Shown piece by piece: positions 1 through 7,665 of a DNA stretch of 35,173 nucleotides. How positions within the stretch are numbered: position 1 is the first letter of the stretch; the number at the start of each line of letters is the position of its first letter. The notes beneath the pieces were generated by a model. It saw nothing but the letters and a program-made list of their open reading frames with translations. It searched no databases and was not told the DNA's origin. Origin of the DNA: a virus; the IMG/VR virus record IMGVR_UViG_3300023174_000393, positions 1 through 35,173 of that record; one strand, 5' to 3'. Made by a program: the position numbers and the translations under genes.

Positions 1-257
1 TCACTACTAAATCTACTATCAACTTGCATACCCAAATCACTTAAATCTTTAAAACTATCTACAGCCATCTGCGCTAATTCATCTAACTCATTATCACTAG
101 CATCTAATCCACGTACTTGTGGTAATGCATTGTCAATCTTTTCTAATGCACTTAATGCATCAGTGGTTATATCACGTGCATTTTCTGGTATAGGAATGTG
201 CAAGCTATCAATCTCATCTTGTGGTAACTCAAATAAGTCGGTTAATTTTTTTGTCAT
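1..257 (-). CDS. 16: Terminase small subunit, gp16-like (3' end cut by window)
   Basis: About 85 N-terminal codons are visible, starting MTKKLTDLFELPQDE; the gene runs off the left edge. The short Lys start followed by LxDLFxLP and an acidic, helix-rich stretch is the usual opening of gp16 in T4-like marine phages. In that family the protein regulates DNA packaging with the large terminase gp17. It follows gp4 directly: the gp4 stop codon lies inside a small hairpin (259-276) that ends one base before this ATG, and no good Shine-Dalgarno is seen. The call rests on the N-terminus and the structural-gene context only; the C-terminal part is not visible. Confidence 0.6.
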   Translation of the reverse strand, partial: MTKKLTDLFELPQDEIDSLHIPIPENARDITTDALSALEKIDNALPQVRGLDASDNELDELAQMAVDSFKDLSDLGMQVDSRFSS

Positions 258-258
258 A

Positions 259-276
259 CAAGTATTTAGTTACTTG
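259..276 (-). other. Hairpin at the gp4/gp16 junction
   Basis: A perfect inverted repeat CAAGTA-ACTAAA-TACTTG ends one base before the gp16 ATG. It contains the gp4 stop codon (270-272), and its loop carries ACTAAATA, which resembles the late-promoter box seen elsewhere. It may help translational coupling or be a weak late promoter; the sequence cannot separate these. Confidence 0.4.
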
Positions 277-707
277 CTTCGCCCATTATAGAAAAGGTCA
301 TTTTCATTAATTACTCTAAAAGTTAAACCATTCTGAGAACACCATGCACGTGCGGATGCCCATTTAGCGTGATTAACTGCCACAATAGCTTGATCTCTAG
401 CACTAGCTGTTCTACTTTCAATTAGTGATTGTTTTTTTGGTTTGATTTCAACAAGTTCAGCTATTTGCTTCTTATACTTATTTTCATATAAAACTAAAAA
501 ATCTGGAACATATGTACTAGCTTTTCCAGTTAAGGGATTTCTATATGGAATTCTAACCGATTCGCTTGCCCATTGAATTATGCTTGAATTAGAATCCAGG
601 AACATCATAAATGTTAGTTCCCATCCACTACGATATCGTGGGATATGTTTACCTACATATTTTTGACTATTTTTTGGAGTGAATAAACCTTGAGCAAACT
701 TTGCCAT
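270..707 (-). CDS. 4: Head completion nuclease gp4 (gp50)
   Basis: The 145-aa product is close in length to T4 gp4 (150 aa), which acts when DNA-filled heads are finished before tail joining. The sequence shows the family layout: KYVG (16-19), YRSGWE (25-30), an I-x-W-x-S-E stretch (44-49), then a PD-(D/E)xK nuclease core with PDF at 68-70 and EIKPKK at 87-92. The C-terminal region ends in a K/W-rich helix and a FRVINENDL strand, also as in T4 gp4. Its ATG lies 3 nt after the stop of the preceding gene, in the minus-strand structural block. The nuclease motif is visible; the role in head completion is taken from the family. Confidence 0.88.
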   Translation of the reverse strand: MAKFAQGLFTPKNSQKYVGKHIPRYRSGWELTFMMFLDSNSSIIQWASESVRIPYRNPLTGKASTYVPDFLVLYENKYKKQIAELVEIKPKKQSLIESRTASARDQAIVAVNHAKWASARAWCSQNGLTFRVINENDLFYNGRSK

Positions 708-709
708 GA

Positions 710-1069
710 TTATTGCACGATATTACGTGCTACAGGTTGATTTGATTGTGGTATTGTACTAACACCATACAAACTAGTTTTAGATTTAAAACTGTTTAGA
801 TAGTATGATATAATTTGATTCATTTGTAATTTATTAGTACCTTGAATTTGTCCTAACAAATCTAATACAGGTATCCCTGTTTCTTGTGATATTCTGAATA
901 GAAATGTAGTGAAATTACCAGCTATGGCTTTAGTAGCACATACTGTTTTAAAGTAACCATTAACAATATCAAATTCATTACCATTTACTATCATGTTAAA
1001 TGAGTAGAAATCGTCAAATATTTTAACTGTTAAATCAGTTGAAGTGCGGTCATCTATAATTCTTGCCAT
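710..1069 (-). CDS. Conserved T4-like virion-associated protein, unknown function
   Basis: 119 aa, predicted mostly helical, with a hydrophobic middle (KAIAGNFTTFLFRIS) and a C-terminal YLNSFKSKTSLYGVS motif. I recognise this pattern from uncharacterised T4-like cyanophage proteins that are also encoded among head and tail genes; no T4 gene number comes to mind. It sits between the second tube-fold gene and gp4, with a 9-nt gap on one side and 2 nt on the other, so it is very likely cotranscribed with the structural genes. A small neck, tail-end or assembly protein is the natural guess, but nothing in the sequence proves it. Confidence 0.6.
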   Translation of the reverse strand: MARIIDDRTSTDLTVKIFDDFYSFNMIVNGNEFDIVNGYFKTVCATKAIAGNFTTFLFRISQETGIPVLDLLGQIQGTNKLQMNQIISYYLNSFKSKTSLYGVSTIPQSNQPVARNIVQ

Positions 1070-1078
1070 GATATATTA

Positions 1079-2257
1079 TTAATTTATAGGAGGAGGAGTG
1101 ATTGCTCTACCATTTGCTTGTTGTTTTTGATTTGGCGTAGAACCAAATATAGGTAAATTAAACAATACATTTCTTCCAGTATTATTTAGTGGATTCATTA
1201 TGGCGTTAGTAATACCTGTTGTTACTTCACTCTTAATAGCTTGTTTCAAATTCATATTTTTAAGAGTATTATATGTAGCACCTGCTTTTTGTATAGCACC
1301 TAAAATATTTGGTTGTTCGCCGGACAAATCGTTAATAACTCCGCCAACTCCATCTACCAAACCACCTTGACCTAAAATACTTGCTTGACTACCTGGACGT
1401 GTAATAGGACTAGGTACTCTATCATAATTAGCTGGTGCACCAAATCCAGCAACTATGTCACTTGGCTTTGTACCATCTATTGCACCTTGAAAATACTTAA
1501 CAGTTTCATAATCCAATGTCATTACATTTTCCATTGTACCATTGCCTTCAGCATAGTTATAAGTATCATGTGAAAATCTATTAATAATAGGATTAATCAA
1601 TGTATATGCTACATAGTTATGTTGATTGAATCCAAATATAGTGACATTTTTAAAGAATGGTATTTTAGTTTGACCAGTACCAACTTCAGTATATCCATTA
1701 ACAGTTGTAGGTGTTTCTCCTACATAGCCCCAATTAGTATCACCTGTAATAGATTGTGAATAAATGTTTCTTGAATTATAGTTTGCATTATTAGGGCTAT
1801 TAGTACTACCATTCCCTGTTTGTTGTGCTTGTCTTCCTGATACCGATGCTACTGGAATACTTGCATCTTTATAATAATATGTATAGTAATTATACCACAT
1901 ATTACGTATTAAATTTCCATTGTCATCATGGAAATTAATATCTATAGGGTCATATTTTATTTTTGTTTGAACAATACGTTTACGATTGTATTGATTCATT
2001 ATATGTGTATCAAAATTATAGCTTGGCAGTTTTACAGATTTAACTGCTAAGCCAAAGTTTGCACCTTGTGGCAATCCTACTGCATATGCACTTTGATTAA
2101 TTTCAAAATACACATGGAATAGGAATTTAAACTTAGGTGCATATTGATATGCATTGGGTCTGAATGTCTTACTAGCATGTGTATAATCACGAAGGTAATC
2201 GTTGCCGAAGAATCCTCCGGCAACGTCTTCTGCAAAGTTTTGAAAGAACCCAGACAT
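1079..2257 (-). CDS. Second tail-tube-fold structural protein (possible gp54-type tube initiator)
   Basis: 392 aa. The N-terminal half looks like a tube-protein barrel: a PKFKFLFHVYFEIN strand, LAVKSVKLPSYNFDTHIMNQ, then KYDPIDINFHDDNG and an aromatic WYNYYTYYY stretch. The motif 'V.LP.Y.......NQYN.K..VQTKI.YDPI.I.F.DD' is the T4 gp19/gp54 logic. A Gly/Asn-rich insert (about 137-195) and a low-complexity C-terminus follow. It lies directly downstream of gp19, separated by a 9-bp perfect hairpin and without a clear Shine-Dalgarno. In T4 the gp54 protein starts tube polymerisation on the baseplate; whether this is gp54 or a tail-end tube variant cannot be decided here. Confidence 0.55.
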   Translation of the reverse strand: MSGFFQNFAEDVAGGFFGNDYLRDYTHASKTFRPNAYQYAPKFKFLFHVYFEINQSAYAVGLPQGANFGLAVKSVKLPSYNFDTHIMNQYNRKRIVQTKIKYDPIDINFHDDNGNLIRNMWYNYYTYYYKDASIPVASVSGRQAQQTGNGSTNSPNNANYNSRNIYSQSITGDTNWGYVGETPTTVNGYTEVGTGQTKIPFFKNVTIFGFNQHNYVAYTLINPIINRFSHDTYNYAEGNGTMENVMTLDYETVKYFQGAIDGTKPSDIVAGFGAPANYDRVPSPITRPGSQASILGQGGLVDGVGGVINDLSGEQPNILGAIQKAGATYNTLKNMNLKQAIKSEVTTGITNAIMNPLNNTGRNVLFNLPIFGSTPNQKQQANGRAITPPPIN

Positions 2258-2278
2258 TTAATATTTAAAAAATATTAA
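2258..2278 (-). other. Perfect hairpin between gp19 and the second tube-fold gene
   Basis: TTAATATTT-TTT-AAATATTAA gives a 9-bp perfect stem ending immediately before the ATG at 2257. The gp19 stop codon is part of the first arm. There is no recognisable Shine-Dalgarno, so ribosomes finishing gp19 probably open the structure and reinitiate. Confidence 0.55.
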
Positions 2279-2910
2279 GTTATAGAACCAATACCAGTAG
2301 TTGATGCACCACCAAACGCACGACCAACACTTGTTCCAACACCAGAAGTTAATGGTGATTGAACTGCATTGTCATAACGTATAGATAATTGAATTGTTAC
2401 TACTTCATTTGCGCTATATGCTAAATTATTATAATTAGCAGCCTGTAAGAAGCATCCATAACATTCCCATGTTTCTAATACGATTGGTGCATTAGTTCCA
2501 TTACCACCGTCTAGTATTTCAATATTTGTTTGGAACTTATAATCTTGACCTGTAGCGGCTGATGCTTGTTCAACAAAGTCCATTTGTTTCTGTAATTGTT
2601 GACCAACTAATTTTGAAACACTACCAGATGCATCATCTCTAACATTGATAGTTAGAGGTTGCCATTCGTGTCTACCTGCCAAATATAGAGTAGAGTTATA
2701 AATTGGTATATTGATTTCACCAAAACTAACTGATGGGCGAGTTACGTCAATAACTTGCTTAGTCAACTCGTTTGTAGAAGCACTAGTACCTAAATTTAAA
2801 AAGTTAACTCTAAATCTATACTGTAGTTTGGGCATTAGCAAGCCCTGATTTCCGCCAGCATTATCAGATGCTACGGTCATGTTAAACAATGATTGTGAGG
2901 CTATTGCCAT
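2275..2910 (-). CDS. 19: Tail tube protein gp19
   Basis: 211 aa, somewhat longer than T4 gp19 (163 aa). The protein has the tube-subunit pattern: MPKLQYRFRVNFLNLG (26-41), the VTRPSVSFGEINIPIYNS segment, AGRHEWQPLTINVRDD, a helix at QLQKQMDFVEQ, and the closing ETWECYGCFLQAANYNNLAYSANEV...I.LSIRYDNA strand pair typical of T4-like tubes. Hexamers of this protein stack to form the tail tube inside the sheath. It follows the sheath gene, has its own late promoter box (2930-2937) and a strong AGGAG ribosome site 7 nt before the ATG, fitting high late expression. Confidence 0.9.
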   Translation of the reverse strand: MAIASQSLFNMTVASDNAGGNQGLLMPKLQYRFRVNFLNLGTSASTNELTKQVIDVTRPSVSFGEINIPIYNSTLYLAGRHEWQPLTINVRDDASGSVSKLVGQQLQKQMDFVEQASAATGQDYKFQTNIEILDGGNGTNAPIVLETWECYGCFLQAANYNNLAYSANEVVTIQLSIRYDNAVQSPLTSGVGTSVGRAFGGASTTGIGSIT

Positions 2911-2929
2911 TTTTTTCTCCTGTTATTAA

Positions 2930-2937
2930 TATTTATC
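2930..2937 (-). promoter_or_regulatory. Late promoter box for gp19
   Basis: GATAAATA on the minus strand, 20 nt before the gp19 ATG, followed by TTAATAACAGGAG. It matches the T4 late -10 element TATAAATA except the first base and the same box precedes many genes here. Confidence 0.7.
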
Positions 2938-2947
2938 TTTATAAATA

Positions 2948-2967
2948 GATACCCCTTTTGGGGTATC
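2948..2967 (-). terminator. Hairpin between sheath and tube genes (possible attenuator or mRNA end)
   Basis: GATACCCC-AAAA-GGGGTATC, an 8-bp perfect stem just downstream of the gp18 stop codon and upstream of the gp19 late promoter. There is no long U-tract on the minus strand (CTATTTAT follows), so it may be a weak terminator, an RNase barrier protecting gp18 mRNA, or both. Confidence 0.55.
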
Positions 2968-2975
2968 ATATTTTA

Positions 2976-5900
2976 TTATTGTCCACCAAGCTCGCCTGTG
3001 TTCAATATACGAACCGGGATATAGATGAATTCAGCTGCCTTAACTGGCTCAACTGCAACATCAATCCATAGTTCATTTCTATCGATTCTTGCTGGTGTGT
3101 TGTTACTTTCGTCACAAACTACAAGATAATCATATAGACCGCGTTTTGCAACTAAATCAACCATCAATGTTTCTACAACACCTGAGATTTGATTGCGTGT
3201 CAATGCATCATTAGGTTCAAATACAAACGGTCTTGCAGCCAATGTTAATTGTCTACGTATGTACGCAATTAAACGTGCAACGTTTGTTCTATCTAACGCA
3301 CTTGAACTGTTAAAGCTTGTTTTGTTACCATAATTTAATAAACCAACACCAGTGAAGAACACTAATGGATTAATAAAGTTGATATACAATACATCACGTA
3401 TACCTAAACGTGTCTTAATTGGAATAAATTCAGTAGTAGTACTATCAACATAACCAATACTTAATGCATTGTCAATTGTACCACGACGTGTACCAGCTGC
3501 CGCTAACCAAGGATAAGCAATAGTATCATTACGTAAGAATGTACGTAACATCATATATGATGCAGGAACTGCTACTTGATTACCTGCTAAATCTGTAGCT
3601 AATCCACTTGGATAGAATAGACCCATGTAAGTATTACGTGATACTAATCCTTCTTCACCTGTACTAGCTGCACCAGCTTCGTTATTGGCCCAAGCTTGAA
3701 TTGCAGTAGCACTGTCAGGTAATCTCATCGGTGTATCACCTAAGATATAACCTGTCTCACCACGATCTGAATTCAATGCTATCATACCAGGTTGTAGTTC
3801 TGGATAATTAGGTGTAGCTAACAAATTAAAGAAGTTATCTTCATCTCGTATTGATGTATTTGTAGCAATTGCCGCATTCAATGATTGTACAACCATTGCA
3901 CGTTGTGCTTTGCGACCCATGTAAGGACTTCCATTTGTTTGATTACCACTTACTGTTACCCAAGTATCAGTATATGTAGGTAATGTTTCATCTGGGAAAT
4001 CTGTGTTATTAAAATAGTTGGATCTGTACTGTTTTACATTATAACCACTACGGCGTGTGTTGAATAACAACATACCAGATGGATATAATGTTGGATCAGG
4101 TGCATCTAAATCAACATTGTTACTTGCTAACAAACTTACGATTGTTGGTATAGGATCATCAACTGGACTAATAGTATTTTGATTACTAGACCAACGTGCA
4201 TCTGCAAATACTACACCTGTACTACCTGTTTGATCCGTATTATTTATCAATACCCACTGATCAATACCGCTAACACTTTGCCAACGACTAATTACTGGGT
4301 AATTTTCTAAATCACTAGTATCAATCCACAAATCACCATACACTAATGCTGTACCATCACTTTGTACAGTAGGTGTACTAGATGATATGATAGGTCCGTT
4401 TGGATCAGTCTCGTTTGTACCACTTGGTAGTGGGAAACCATTACTATCATAATCTCTGTTACCGTAACCATACCATGAACCGGCATAATTAATCATAATA
4501 TCAACTTGGTCTACTACACTGTAGAACCAGTTAGTATCATTAGCAGGAGCAACAGCTGGTTCTCCTTCATTAGAAGTGTAAGTGAATTCAACCCAATTGC
4601 TTAATTGTACGCTATATGATACTGTAGGTGTACCAGAGATATATGTTACTGCTGTTACAACACCACCAGAGACTGCTGTAACTTCTACAACTAAATTGTT
4701 AGTACCTGCCGCACCACCTAAGCTTTCGCCTGAAACAGTAATAGTATCACCCACAGTGTATCCACTTCCACCTGATGTTACACCTGATCCAGACATTGTA
4801 TAGTGACCGTAATATGAAATAACTGATAAAGTTGCACTAGTTCCTGAACCTGAAGTAGATAATTGTGGTGCATTTGTAAAGGAGCCAGTAGCATAAGTAC
4901 CGTATTTTACACCAGTATCACCTATTGCAAACCCTGCTTCTGCTAGTAAACCATTAGACTCACCAGTACCTACAAATGAAGAATTTACAGTATCATTTAA
5001 AATAATTTCTCCACCTGTAGTATGTGTTAGTTGAATAGCGCCATCTGCTGTTACTACAGCAGTTGTGTATGGTATAGTGGCTGCTTGCCAAGCTGTGACA
5101 AAATCAGTAGCATCACTACTATCATTTAATGTAAAAGCATGAGGGCCAGATAGTGAAGAACTGCCTGGAACACTTGCAAACACTCTCATATAATATGGAC
5201 CACTTGTAAAATTAGGATTAGTATTAGTACCTGTTACTACTGTTGGTCCGGTAGCGATTCTTTCCCAGAAATATACAGGACTTACTGGTGTTTGCGAATC
5301 ATAATTATATTGAGAATATATTGTACCAGCTGGGATTGCTTGACCACCGGTTGCATCTAAAGCCGCAGAAGCTGTCCAATCACTAGTGTACAAGCCTATA
5401 GTTTTATTTTGCCAAACTTGTGTAGTACCATTGAATACTGACATTACTGGATTTAATCCATTACCTGCTGAACCTACTTTAATCCAAACAGAACCTGTAG
5501 GACGAGGAGATGATTGATTAGCTGACCATAATGGCATTTGAGCACTAGTACCATATTGTACAGACGGTTGGTTATATGTACCAGCTACAATACCCATATC
5601 AGCTAGTGCAGTACCTGTACCATTTGTAATAACGATCCTAGGAGTACCGGTATTTAAATATTGATTAGAGAACATACATAGTTTACCACTACGTACTTCT
5701 GCAGATAATCCCGCCCATCCTAAACCATTAATTAACGCGGCTACACCTGCTACAGTATTACTAGATGCTGCCGGAACTGTAATAGTTGTTGAATACAATC
5801 CTGACATACTAATAGTAAACGTATTACCAGCCGTCAATGTAGGATTTGAGTTTGACCCCTGTACGGCCGGTATATCTAATCTCCAATTTTCATCATCTAA

Positions 5901-6545
5901 TACAGCCCATTCATTATTTGATGTTTTATAAAAATACGTCTGAGTTGACTGGTTAGAAGGATAACTTGTGCTTTGTAATGCATTTACTGCATAATCACCA
6001 ATATTACCAATACTGTTATTTGGAATACCTGAAGTTAAATCACTAGTATTTGTAATAACAATAGGAGTCTGTAATGTGAATTCACCTGTGGTCTGGTTAA
6101 ATTGATATATACCCCATGTGCTTGATGTACTATCTAACCAATATGTACCGTTATCTGGATTGCCAGTTGGACGACCTGTCTGACCAACTAAACTAGCTAA
6201 ATCAATATCAGCACGTAATACATAACAACGATTTGTTACACCCAATGTTGAGTAGGCTGCTAATAAACCATATTCATTTAACTCATAACCTTGAATTGGT
6301 GTACCATTTGTCGTTGTATAGAAGAACGGTGTTCCATATAAGTTTACTAAGTCTCGTTGACTTGTTACTTGGAATAGTTTGTTTGCGTTGGCTGCCGTTG
6401 TTGCGGCTGCTACACCTGTTCCAGATGCATCAGCTTTGTTTTGTGCTGTTGCTAATAGAATAAGTGGTACGGAATTCGTTGGGGCTGGAAGATATTGACT
6501 CTGGTCAATGATTGATACTTCTACGCCTGGAGATGTTAATGCCAT
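2976..6545 (-). CDS. 18: Tail sheath protein gp18, enlarged by a central insertion
   Basis: The 1189-aa product is nearly twice T4 gp18 (659 aa). The ends are sheath-like: N-terminus MALTSPGVEVSIIDQSQ and VPLILLATAQNK, and a C-terminal domain with GTRRGTIDNA, a NPLVFFTGVGLLNYGNKT stretch, LDRTNVARLIAYIRRQL, FEPNDALTRNQI and a final AAEFIYIPVRI strand. These form the contractile handshake core of the family. The extra length lies between about residues 115 and 830: Ser/Thr/Gly-rich beta modules including a GGSGYTVGDTITVSG segment known from marine phage virion proteins. It has a late promoter (6599-6606) and AAAGGA ribosome site. The insertion probably decorates the outer tail surface; that is inference. 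Confidence 0.92.
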   Translation of the reverse strand: MALTSPGVEVSIIDQSQYLPAPTNSVPLILLATAQNKADASGTGVAAATTAANANKLFQVTSQRDLVNLYGTPFFYTTTNGTPIQGYELNEYGLLAAYSTLGVTNRCYVLRADIDLASLVGQTGRPTGNPDNGTYWLDSTSSTWGIYQFNQTTGEFTLQTPIVITNTSDLTSGIPNNSIGNIGDYAVNALQSTSYPSNQSTQTYFYKTSNNEWAVLDDENWRLDIPAVQGSNSNPTLTAGNTFTISMSGLYSTTITVPAASSNTVAGVAALINGLGWAGLSAEVRSGKLCMFSNQYLNTGTPRIVITNGTGTALADMGIVAGTYNQPSVQYGTSAQMPLWSANQSSPRPTGSVWIKVGSAGNGLNPVMSVFNGTTQVWQNKTIGLYTSDWTASAALDATGGQAIPAGTIYSQYNYDSQTPVSPVYFWERIATGPTVVTGTNTNPNFTSGPYYMRVFASVPGSSSLSGPHAFTLNDSSDATDFVTAWQAATIPYTTAVVTADGAIQLTHTTGGEIILNDTVNSSFVGTGESNGLLAEAGFAIGDTGVKYGTYATGSFTNAPQLSTSGSGTSATLSVISYYGHYTMSGSGVTSGGSGYTVGDTITVSGESLGGAAGTNNLVVEVTAVSGGVVTAVTYISGTPTVSYSVQLSNWVEFTYTSNEGEPAVAPANDTNWFYSVVDQVDIMINYAGSWYGYGNRDYDSNGFPLPSGTNETDPNGPIISSSTPTVQSDGTALVYGDLWIDTSDLENYPVISRWQSVSGIDQWVLINNTDQTGSTGVVFADARWSSNQNTISPVDDPIPTIVSLLASNNVDLDAPDPTLYPSGMLLFNTRRSGYNVKQYRSNYFNNTDFPDETLPTYTDTWVTVSGNQTNGSPYMGRKAQRAMVVQSLNAAIATNTSIRDEDNFFNLLATPNYPELQPGMIALNSDRGETGYILGDTPMRLPDSATAIQAWANNEAGAASTGEEGLVSRNTYMGLFYPSGLATDLAGNQVAVPASYMMLRTFLRNDTIAYPWLAAAGTRRGTIDNALSIGYVDSTTTEFIPIKTRLGIRDVLYINFINPLVFFTGVGLLNYGNKTSFNSSSALDRTNVARLIAYIRRQLTLAARPFVFEPNDALTRNQISGVVETLMVDLVAKRGLYDYLVVCDESNNTPARIDRNELWIDVAVEPVKAAEFIYIPVRILNTGELGGQ

Positions 6546-6598
6546 TTTATATTTCCTTTATGTAAAATTTTAAGGTTTACTACCTGTTTGCATACTAA

Positions 6599-6606
6599 TA
6601 TTTATC
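6599..6606 (-). promoter_or_regulatory. Late promoter box for gp18
   Basis: GATAAATA on the minus strand about 53 nt before the sheath ATG, leaving an untranslated leader that ends in AAAGGAAATATAAA. Confidence 0.65.
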
Positions 6607-6665
6607 AAATACCTTTAAAAAGACTTAGTTACCGTGCCTTTGAAGGTTCCTAGAGTAAATACACT

Positions 6666-7010
6666 ATGAGACCTATATGCAATACTTGCGGAAAGAACCA
6701 CTGCGCTGTTAACTATAAACGGCTAGGCATAACACACTATAGAAGCATGTGTGATGAATGTGGGAGAAAGAAAAATAAACTTAAACCTAGAACTCCTAAA
6801 TGGAAAACTAAGGGTTATAAGAAAAAAGCCGCATGTGATTTATGCGGCTTCAAAAGTCTATTCACTAGTCAAATTACCGTCTTTCATATTGACGGTAATT
6901 TAGAAAATGCTGACTTAATTAACTTACGTAGTATCTGTCTTAACTGTGTGGAAGTAGTTAAAAAGAAAGAAGTTACTTGGAAACGAGGAGACTTACAAGT
7001 TGACCACTGA
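6666..7010 (+). CDS. Small zinc-ribbon / HNH-like protein
   Basis: 114 aa, Lys-rich. Three CxxC-type pairs are visible (C5/C8, C29/C32, C57/C60), followed by an HNH-like tail: H74-I-D76-G-N78, N86-L, then C91-x2-C94. The pattern 'xHxDGNxxNxxxxNLxxxCxNC' is that of HNH nucleases, although the first His of the usual DHIDGN is Phe here (FHIDGN). Similar small proteins recur in T4-like cyanophages near the sheath gene, where they are unnamed. It is the only plus-strand gene in the left structural block and overlaps the dNMP kinase gene tail-to-tail by 18 nt. DNA-binding or nuclease activity is plausible but not shown. Confidence 0.7.
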   Translation: MRPICNTCGKNHCAVNYKRLGITHYRSMCDECGRKKNKLKPRTPKWKTKGYKKKAACDLCGFKSLFTSQITVFHIDGNLENADLINLRSICLNCVEVVKKKEVTWKRGDLQVDH

Positions 7011-7634
7011 GTTTACTTGCTTATGTAACTCATCAATTGAGCCATTGTTATCAATATAATGGTCATACAATAACCCAATACTAGAGTATTCACTGGCATG
7101 AACAGCATAATTTGCTAACTCTACCATAGCTTTTTGTCTTTGTTCACTACCCTCAGGTTCATTGTTGTAATCAACTGCCGCACTATACCATAACGGACGT
7201 TCACCCCTGCTTACTCGCATAGTGATTCCACCTACACTTTTAATAGAATTAACTTCATTTGCAAAACGACAATCTGTAATCACAATATTCTCATCTGTTT
7301 GTCGTAACTTATTCTCTACACTTGCTACCCAGATATCTTTATGAAACCCGTTACGACATACTTCTGTTCCCCAGTATTGCAATACCCATCGTGGGGTGAT
7401 TTCCATACCTAAACGATTACTCCACCATTCATCTTTTTGTTCTCGCCAAGCTCTACTAGTTTTAGTAGAACCTTCTAAGTATTCTCTATTCCAACCAAAT
7501 ACACTGGCTACTGCATCTTTCAATGATGCCGCAAAACTAACACGTTTGAATCCGTGAAATGTGCAAAGATAGTCGGCAATCGTATCTTTGCCGCTACCTA
7601 TCAGGCCACACACACCTATAATTTTATTTTTCAT
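6993..7634 (-). CDS. 1: Deoxynucleoside monophosphate kinase (T4 gp1-like)
   Basis: 213 aa from the ATG at 7634. A P-loop GLIGSGKDT (residues 10-18) begins the protein, followed by KRVSFAASLKDAV, EYLEG, a TPRWVLQYWGTEVCR motif and IVITDCRFANEV, the signature series of T4 gp1 and its relatives. The enzyme phosphorylates dNMPs to dNDPs and supplies nucleotides for phage DNA synthesis. A longer frame extends 21 codons upstream, into the preceding homing endonuclease gene, but its extra residues look unrelated to the family and the P-loop would no longer be N-terminal. Finding a nucleotide-metabolism gene between sheath and neck genes is unlike T4. Confidence 0.88.
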   Translation of the reverse strand: MKNKIIGVCGLIGSGKDTIADYLCTFHGFKRVSFAASLKDAVASVFGWNREYLEGSTKTSRAWREQKDEWWSNRLGMEITPRWVLQYWGTEVCRNGFHKDIWVASVENKLRQTDENIVITDCRFANEVNSIKSVGGITMRVSRGERPLWYSAAVDYNNEPEGSEQRQKAMVELANYAVHASEYSSIGLLYDHYIDNNGSIDELHKQVNSVVNL

Positions 7635-7665
7635 AAGCTGATTATGACATATACTAATAGTAATG

